DNA from: Synechococcales cyanobacterium CNB | GTDB taxonomy: Bacteria; Planctomycetota; Phycisphaerae; Phycisphaerales; UBA1924 | Length of the DNA stretch: 64,000 bases | Reading direction: 5' to 3' | Assembly (NCBI GenBank): GCA_030263455.1 | Contig: SZOZ01000004.1 | Location: forward strand, 1-64,000 | Part shown: piece after piece, positions 17,101 to 26,100 of the stretch | Layout of the letters: each line of letters begins with the position of its first letter | Position numbering within the stretch: position 1 is the stretch's first letter | Position numbers and translations under genes: made by a program | Notes under the pieces: model-generated | What the model saw: the letters and a program-made list of their open reading frames with translations, nothing else | Databases searched by the model: none | What the model was told of the DNA's origin: nothing

Positions 17101-20100
17101 CGGACGGAGGGAAGATCGATCGCGCTGCCGGAGAACACGACGGAAGCGAGGGGCGTGGTTGCGCCGACGGCCTGCTGGAGGGTGATCGTGCCCGTGCCGG
17201 CGGTGATCGGGAGGGCGTTTGCACCATCGACCGTGCCGGTGATGAGGACATTGCCGGGACCTGCGCCGGTGTCGATGAGCGCGCCCGCGCCGACGATGAC
17301 CGCGTCGTCGATGGTTACGTTCGTTCCGGCGGTGATGATGGGAGCGTGGAGGGAGGTGGTCGCGCCGGCGCCGTGGAGGAGGAAGGAGGCATTGCCGGTT
17401 CCGGTGAGCGTGCCGGCGACGGTGATGCCGCCGCCGGAGGGCGTGCGGATGGTCGTGGGATCGCGGAAGGTGGCGCTGCCGATGACGATGGCGTGGCGGC
17501 CGTCGGCGCGGCCGATGGTGATGGAGGAGAAGCCGTCGGCGAGAGCGGCGAGGTCGGTATCGCCCAGGTCGAGCGTGCCCGTGCCGCCGGCGGGCGAGCC
17601 GATATCGATCGAGACGGTCGAGGCGGTGGGACGGAGGAGCAGCGTCGATGAGCCGGTGAATGAGTTCGCGCCGCCGAGGAAGTCGATCTCGTCGGCGGTG
17701 AGGGTGATGGCGCGGCTGCCCGCGGCGGCGGTGTTGAGGAAGGCGATCGATCCGCCGAGCAGTTCGACCGGCTGTGTGAAGGTGACGGGGCCTGCGAAGG
17801 AGATCGGGGCGCCGGTGGCAGCGACGTTTGCGCCGATGCTGACCGCGCCGCTGCCAGTCTGCGCGAGGCCGCCGGAGGCGATGACGGGCGCGCCGGCGGC
17901 GATGGTGAACTGGCCGGAGTTGGCGGCGGTGATCGCGCCGCCGCCGGAGACGGTGGCGTCGTCGCCGAAGGTGAGCGCGGAGCCGGTGAAGACGAAGCCG
18001 GCTGGGCCGGATGTGTCGAGGATGCCGTTGAAGATGGTTGCGGATTGGCCTGCGGCCTGGGCGAAGGAGAGCGCGCGGAACGCAGCGGAGGCAGTGACAT
18101 TGCGTGCGTTTGTGATGGCGATCGCGCCGGGGCGAGTGGTACCGCCGACGACTCCCGTGAACGTGATGTCTCCTGCCGTGCCGGCGTTGATGGTGAGGTT
18201 CTGGCCGCCGGCCGTGGTGCCGTTGAGGGTGGAGGCGAAGGCGACGTTCGCGCCGGAGCCGGAGTTGGCGGTGTTGATGGTGCGGTTGCCGACGAGGGTG
18301 ACGGGCCCGTTGAAGGTGACGGTGCGGCTGCTGGTGGCGACGTTGCCGCCGAGGCTGGTTGGCGCGTTGAAGGTGAGCGGGCCGCCGGTGGAGGTCACTG
18401 CGCCGCCGAGGCTGATGGAGGCGGTGGTGATGCTTGCGCCGTTCGCTCCGGTGAGGTTGAGCGAGCCGAGGAAGCGGGTGAGTCCCTGACCCGCGCTCTG
18501 GAGGAAGGAGAGGGCGTTGAACGCGGCCGAGGCGGAGAGGTCGTCGGCGTTGGTGATGGTGACCGCGCCGAGGCGGGTCGTGCCGCCGACCACGCCCGTG
18601 AAGTTGATGTCCCCGGCGGTGCCGGCGTTGATGGTGAGGCTCTGGGCGGAGTCGGTCGTGCCGTTGAGCGTGGATGCGAAGGCGACGTTCGCGCCGGAGC
18701 CGGCGTTCGCGGTGTTGACGGAGCGGTTCCCGACGAGGGTGACGGCGCCGTTGAACGAGACGGCGTGGCTGTTGGTAAGGACGTCGCCGCCGAGGCTTGT
18801 GGGACCGGTGAAGGTGACCGCACCGGCGGTGGAGGTCACCGTACCGCCGAGGCTGATGGAGGAAGACGTGATCGAGATGCCGCCGGAGCCGTTGACGTTC
18901 AGCGTGTTGAGGAAGGACGTGAGGCCCTGGGCGGCGGCCTGGTCGAAGGACGCCGCGTTGAAGGCGGCGGCGGCGGTGACGTTGCGAGCGTTCACGACAC
19001 TGACCGCGCCGAGGCGTGTGGTCGCGCCGACGGCGGCGTTGAAGGCCGCGTCGCCGCCGGTGCCGAGATTGAGCGTGAGGCCCTGGACACCCGCGTTGAG
19101 GGCGTTGAGTGTGCCGCCGAAGGTAACGTTCGCGCCCGCGGGCGAGCCGCTGGTGGTGTTGATGGCGAGGGTAGTGTCGAGACGGACTGGGCCTGTGAAG
19201 GTAAGCGAGTCGCCGGTGGTGGTGATGTCGCCGCTGAGGCGGATGAGTCCGTTCGGCGCTGCGAAGGTGATGGGGTAGGTGACGGAGAGCGAGCCGACGT
19301 TGAACTCGTGTGCGCCGGTGCCGACGCGGCCGATGGTGACGCCGGCGACGGTCGATGCGATGGCGGCCATGTCGGTGTCGCTGAGGTCCAGCGTGCCCGT
19401 GCCGCCTGCGGGGGAGCCGACGTCGATGGAGACGGCGTCGCCTGTGGGACGGAGGAAGATGGAACCGGTGCCGGTGATGCTGGCCGCGCCGCCGGTAAGG
19501 TCGATCTCGTCGGCGGTGAGGGTGAGCGTGTTCGCGCCGAACTGGGTAGCGGCGAGGGAGAGCGTGCCGGAGCCGGCGAATATCTCGCGGTCGGCGGTGA
19601 TAACGGTCGTGCCGGAGATGGTGACTGGGCCGGCGTCGGCGGTAACGTCGGCGTTGAGGTTGTTCGTGCCGCCGGCGATGGTGATGCCGCCGGGGCCAGT
19701 GGCGTTGAGGAAGCCGTTGAGTGTCCAGGTGTCGTCGCCGCTGCCGGAGAGCGTGATGCCGGTGCCGGTGACGGCGGCGAGCGTGCCGGTCGCGCCGGCG
19801 TCGTTGGCATCGGTGTCGAGGGCGAGGTTGACAGCGCCGCCCGCGGTGATGACGCCCGCGCTGAGGCCGGTACGCGACTGCACGCTGACGCCGCCTGCGA
19901 GGGCGTTCACGGCGGCGAGGGAGAACTGGTTCCCCGTGAGGCTGACGCCTGCCGCGCCGGAGGCCGTGAGGACGTCGGCGAAGGTGGTGAGTCCCTGGCC
20001 GTCGGTCTGCGTGATGGAGAGGGCGGCGAAGGTGGAAGAGGCGGTGACGTGGCGTGCGTTGGTGATGGTGAACGCGCCGAGGCGTGTCGCGCCGACGGCG

Positions 20101-23100
20101 GCAGAGAAGAGGATGTCGCCGTCGGTGCCGGCGTCGAGCGTGAGGCTCTGGGTATCGGCGGTCGTGCCGATGAGGGAGTCGTCGAATGTGATGTTCGCGC
20201 CTGCCGGTACGCCGTTGGTGGTGACGACGCCGGCGGCTGCGCCGAGTCGGACGGGGCCGGAGAAGCGGACGGCATCGCCGCTGGTGGTGATCGTGCCGGA
20301 GAGGACGACGAGGCCGTCGGGCGCGAAGAGCCGGAGGGGCGCGTCGATGGAGAAGGCGTTGATGGTGATGGTGTGCGTGCCGGTGGCGGGCGTGCCGACG
20401 CGGACTTCGGAGAAGCCCGAGCCGATGTTGCCGAGCGTGGCGGCGGTGAGCTGGAGGGTGCCGACGGCGCCGGCGAGACCGATGGAGGTAGCGTCGGTGG
20501 AGGGGCGGAGGGAGAGGATGCCCGTGCCGGAGACCGCGCCGTTGAACTCGATGCCGTCGGCGATCAGGGTGAGGTCGTTGGCGCCTGCCTGGAGAGCGTC
20601 CGCGAAGGAGATGACGCCCGTGCCGGCGCGGAGCGTGCGCGTGCCTCCGAGGGTGACGGTTCCGGCGTAGGCCTGGTCGCCGGTGGTTCCCGCGCCGCCG
20701 TTGGGGGCGGTGGTAACGTCGCCGTTGAGGATGGTGGAACCTGCGCCGGTAGTGGTCGCGCTGAACGTGCCGAGGGCGGCGCTCTGCCCGACGCCCGGGA
20801 GGGTGATCGTGCCCGTGCCTGCGCTCAGCGCGAGAGTCTGCTCGCCCGCGCTCGCGGCGTTGATGCCGGTGGAGTTGCCGAGGTTGATGTCGCTGTTGCT
20901 GGTGGTGAGCGAGGAATCGCCGGCGACGGTGACCGCGCCGGTGACGTCGGCAAGCCCGATGGCGAGGGCCTGGACACTGCCGTTGAGGATGAGGTTGCCG
21001 GCGGCGCCGATCGGAGCGCGAGTATCGACGTTCAGCGCGGTAAGGAATGCGCCACCGGAATCGTCGGCGCGGCCGAGAAGGACGTTGCCCGCGGTCGCAG
21101 CGGCGGCCGTGGAGGTGTTGAGGGCGAGCGTGAAGCCCGCGCCTGTCGCGCTGAGGGTTGCGTTCGACAGGTCGAGCGTGCCCGCGGAGCCGTTGTCGCC
21201 CTGCTCGGTGTCGATGGCGAGGGATGCGCCGATGCGGACGTTGCCGGCGAGGGTAATCGCGCCGTCGGCGAGGAGATCGTCAGTGAGCGTGATCGCGCCG
21301 CCGGATGCGCCGCCGCGGGAGTCGGCGGTGAAGGCGGAGAAGAAGGCGCCCGCCCCGATGCCGTCGTCCACGCGGCCGAACGTGATGGCTCCGCCCGAGC
21401 CGGCGGCGTCGGCGGTCGTGGTGTTGAGCGTGAGCGTGAGGCCCGGCGACGCGGCGTAGAGGTTCGAGGAACCGAGGTTGATCGCCCCGGCGTCGCCGGT
21501 CGCACCGGCCTTGGTGTCGATGGTGATGGAGGTGTGGACGACGACGTCGCCGCCGCCGGCGAGCGTGATCGAGCCGAGGTCCGCGGCGTTGCCGGCGTCG
21601 TTGTCGAACTGGAGGTTTCCGAAGAGGCGGAGCGCGCCGTTGGTGGTCGTGCCCGAGGTGTCGATGGCGAGATCGTTGATGTAGTGCCCGCCGTTGTTGC
21701 TGAAGACGCCGAGCAGGACATCGCCGCCCGCGCCGGCGCCGTTGCTGGAGTCGAGGGTGAGGTCCACGCCAGCGGCGGAGGCGGAGACGGTCGCTCCGCT
21801 GAAGTCGATGGCGCCACCGCCGGAGAAGAGGCCGATGGATGCGCCGAACTGCACGTCGCTGGCGAAGAGGATGTCGCCGGCGACGTCGATGTCGCTGGCG
21901 ATGGAGATGACGCCGGAGCCGGCGCCGCCGCTGGATCGGGCGGTGAAGCCTTCGAGGCGTTGGCCGGGGCCTGGGCCGATCTGGCCGAAGGTGATCGCGC
22001 CGCCGACGCCGCTGGTGGAGCGGGTGTCGAGTGAGAGCGTCGTGCCCGGGCCGAGCGCATAGATGAGACCGGCGCCGAGGTTGATGGAGCCGGCGTCGGC
22101 AGAGGCGGTGGAGTTGGTGTCGATGACTGCGGATGCGCCGGAAGCGATGGCGACCGCGCCTCCGCCGGTGAGTGTGAAATCGCCTGTGTCCGCGCCGTCG
22201 GCGTCGAGGAAGACTCCCGCGGTGAGCGTGAGGAGTCCCGCGGTCGTGCCGCCGGTGTGGATGGTGAGGTCGTTGACATGGAAACCGCCGATCGCACCGA
22301 AGGCTCCGAGGAGGACGGCTCCTCCCGCGTTGTCGTTGCTGCGGGTGTCGATGGTGAGGTCGCGTCCCGCGGATGGCGCGGTGACGACAGCGCCGCTGAG
22401 ATCCACGAGGCCCGAAGCACCGAGGTCGTCCGGGTTGGTGTCGATCGTGATGGAATCGCCGAGGATCACGACGCCGGCGAGGACGACCGGTCCGTCGATG
22501 ACAAGGTCGCCGTTGAGGACCAGGTCGCCCGGGCCGAGCGAACCGCCGGAGGCGTCGATGTCGAGCGAGGTGAGGTAGAACCCCGCGCCGCCGCCGTCAT
22601 CGGCGGGTCCGATGCTGACGGAACCGCCGGAGCCGCCGGCGTCGGCGGTCGACGCGTCGAGGGTCAGCGATGCGCCCGCGCCTGCGGCGTAGATTCGGCC
22701 CGAGCCGAGGTCGATCGAACCGGCGTCGCCCACGTCGTCCGGGTTGGTGTCGATGATCGCTGCCGTGCCGGCGGCGACGATGACATTTCCGTCGCCGGTG
22801 AGGGAGAAGTCATTGCGGATGCGGATGGAGCCGGTGAGGTTCAGGTTGCCCGCGCCGGAGCCGCCGGTGCGGATGGTGAGGTCGTGGACGAACGCGCCGG
22901 CGGCGTCGTCGAACACGCCGAGGAAGACCGCGCCGCCCGCCGCGCCGGTCGCGCTGGTGTCGATCGTGAGACTGAGGCTGGTGGTGGTTGCGGAGACGGT
23001 AGCGCCGCGAAGGTCGACGGAGCCGCCGGCAACGCCGGGTGTGGATGCGGTGTCGATTTCGAGCGTGGAAGCGATGGCGATGGAGCCTGCACCGGAGAGG

Positions 23101-26100
23101 TTGACGTCACCGCCCTGGGTGCGGATGTCGGCGTTGAGGGTGAGGGATGCGGCGCTGATCGTCAGGCCAGTGAGACGTGTTGAGTTGCCGACGCTACCGA
23201 GCGAGACCGCACCGGCCGCGCCGCCGCCGGTTGCGGTGGCGTTGATGGCGAGCGTGAACGCGCCGTCGAGCGTGCCGGCCGGGGCGAAGAGGACGTCGCC
23301 GGCGTCGGACGAGCCGCCGGGCGCGTCGGTGTCGATGGTGAGGCTTGACGCGAGTGTGACCGCGCTGACGCCGGTGAAGTCGGCGTTTCCGCCGCCGTTC
23401 AGGGAGATGTTGCCGTTGAGGGTAAGGGATGCGGCGCTGACGGTGAGGCCGGTGAGTCGGGAGGAGTTGCCGACCGTGCCGAGCGAGACCTGGCCTGCCG
23501 AGCCGCCGCCGTCGGCGGATGCGTCGATGGCGAGGGCGAACGCGCCGTTGATCGTGCCTGAGGGCGCGAAGAACACACCACCGGCATTGGTTGTGCCGCC
23601 CGTGGCGTCGGTGTCGATGACGGCGTTGGAGGCAAGAACGACGGTCGGCGCACCGGTGAAGTCGGCGTTGCCGCCGGCGTTGAGGGCGATGTTGCCGGTG
23701 AGTCGGAGTTCGCCCGTGCTGATGACGGTGAGGGCGCCGAGCGGGACGGACTGTCCGACGCTCGGCAGGCGCACGTCTCCCGCGCCGGCGTTGAGGGTGA
23801 GCGTGTCCAGGCCCGAGGTCTGGCCTTCGATCGCGGCTGCGGGGGAAAGGTCGATCGTTGAGTTGGAAGTGATGATGGAAGCCGCGCCGCGAACCTGGAT
23901 GGCGCCTTCGAGGCCGGAGAGATCGATGGCGCCTAGGTTCGCGGAGCCCGAGAAAGAGACACCGCCCGCTGCGCCGCCCGGGCCGGCGGCGTCGGCGAGG
24001 GCGAGCATGGCGACCGTGAAGCCCGCGGCGGAATCGAAGGCACCGAGCTCGATTGCGCCGCCGTCGAGACCGGCCGCGCCGGTGGAGGTGTCGATGGTGA
24101 GGGAGAGCGCGCCGGCATCGGCGGAGATGGTCGGCCCGGCGAGCAGCGCCCTCCCCGCGGTATCGTCGTTGCCTGCTTCGGTGTCGATGGCGAGAGAGGC
24201 GGCGACGACGATGGCGTTGAGTCCGGAGAGGTCCACGTCGCCGCCGTCGGTGCGGATGTCGCCGTTGAGCGTGGCGCGTCCGCCTGCGACGGTGAAACCG
24301 GCGAGCGGCGTCACGGAGCCGATGGAGCCGAGATGGACGTCGCCGTCGGTTCCCGTGCCGTCGGCGGAGGTATCGATGGCGAGCGTGAACGCGCCGTCAA
24401 GCGTGGAAGCGTTGGCGAAGAGGACGCTGCCGGCGTCGGTGTTGCCGCCCGTGGCGTCGGTGTCGATGGTGACCGGACCGACGAGGGCCACGGCGCTGAC
24501 GCTCGTGAAGTCGATGTCTCCGCCGCCGCTGACGCGGAGATCGCCGGCGAGCTGGAGGGAATCGGCGGAGACGCCGATCTCGGCGAGGGGCGTCGTTGCG
24601 CCGACGGAGCCGAGCGCGACCGCGCCGCCTGCGCCTGCGCCGTCCGCGGAGGCGTCGATCGTGAGGCTGAAAGCGCCGTTGAGCGTGCCTGCCGAGGCGA
24701 AGAGCACGTCGCCGGCGTTGAAGTTGCCGCCGGTGGCGTCGGTGTCGATGAGGACACTCGAAGCGAGGGTGATCGCGCTGGTCGCGGAGAAGTCCGCGTT
24801 GCCGCCTCCGTTGAGGGCGATGTTCGCGTTCAGGGTGAGGGAGGCCGCGCTGACGGTGAGGCCCGTGAGCGGGGTGGAGGTTCCGACGCCGCCGAGCGAG
24901 ACTGAGCCGGCCGCGCCGCCGCCGTCGGCCGAGGCGTTAATGGAGAGTGTGCGTGATCCGTTGACCGCACCCGCGGGCGCGAGGAGGACATTGCCGGCGT
25001 CGGTTGCGCCGCCCGCGGCGTCGGTGTCGATGGCGATGTTGGCGGTGAGCGTGATCGAGGAAACACCGGTGAGATCGACGGCACCTCCGCCGTCGAGCGA
25101 GATGCCGCCGGAGAGGATGAGCGCGGCGGCGGAGACGTCCAGGGCTGCGAGGGGTGTCGTGCCACCGAGCGTACCGAGGGTGACGCCGCCGCTGGAGCCG
25201 CCGCCGTCGGCCGAGGCGTCGATGGTGAGGGCGAAGGCGCCGTTGATGGTTCCTGGGCTGGCGAAGAGGACGTTGCCGGCGTTGGACGAGCCGCCCGCGG
25301 CATCGGTGTCGATGGTCGAGTCGGCGATGAGCGTGATCGCGGAGGAGTTGGCGAAACTGACGGAGCCGCCGTTGGTCGAGAGGTTTGCGCCGAGGGACGC
25401 TGGTCCGAAGACGGTGAGTCCGCCTGTGCCGTTGATGACGACATCGCCGAGGAGGCTGACCGAGCCGCCGCCGGACGAGCCTGCGCGGAGTTCGATCGCG
25501 CCGCCCGCGGTGGTGAGCCGGCCGACGACGAGGTTCGCGGCGAGGTTGCCGGGCTCGCTGCCGAGGTTGGCGGCGTCGTAGCCCGCGTGGAGCGTGATCG
25601 TACCGGTGCCCTGGGTGCGAAAGGCGAGGTCCGCGCCGTGGGTGCTGCCGGTGAGGTCGATGCCGCCCGGGGAATCGCCGTCACCGCTCTTGTTGCGTGT
25701 GCGGAGGGTGAGGCTGCGGTTGTTGGCGAGGAGGACTTCGGCGTTGTCGAAAGTTCCGCTGACGGTGATGGAGGAGCCGGCTTCGAGGACGATGTTGGCG
25801 TCTGTGCCCTCGATTTCGGACTGGTAGACCTCGAACGGTTCCGTGGAATCGCCGACGCTGGCGAACAGGACTTCGCCGGGGTTGCCGCCGTCGGTTTCGA
25901 GGTTGGCGGCGGAGGCGTCGGGGCTGTCGCTGCCGTCGGCTGTTCCGCCGATGATGACGATGGCGTCGGGGTCGTAGAGGAGCGTGCCGGTGGCGCCTGC
26001 CGGCGCGCCGAGATCGACGGAGCCTCTGGCGGTGAGGGAGCGTTTGCCGGAGACCTCGGCGAACCCGCCGTCGCCTGTGAGCGTTCCGCCGCGCGCGCTG

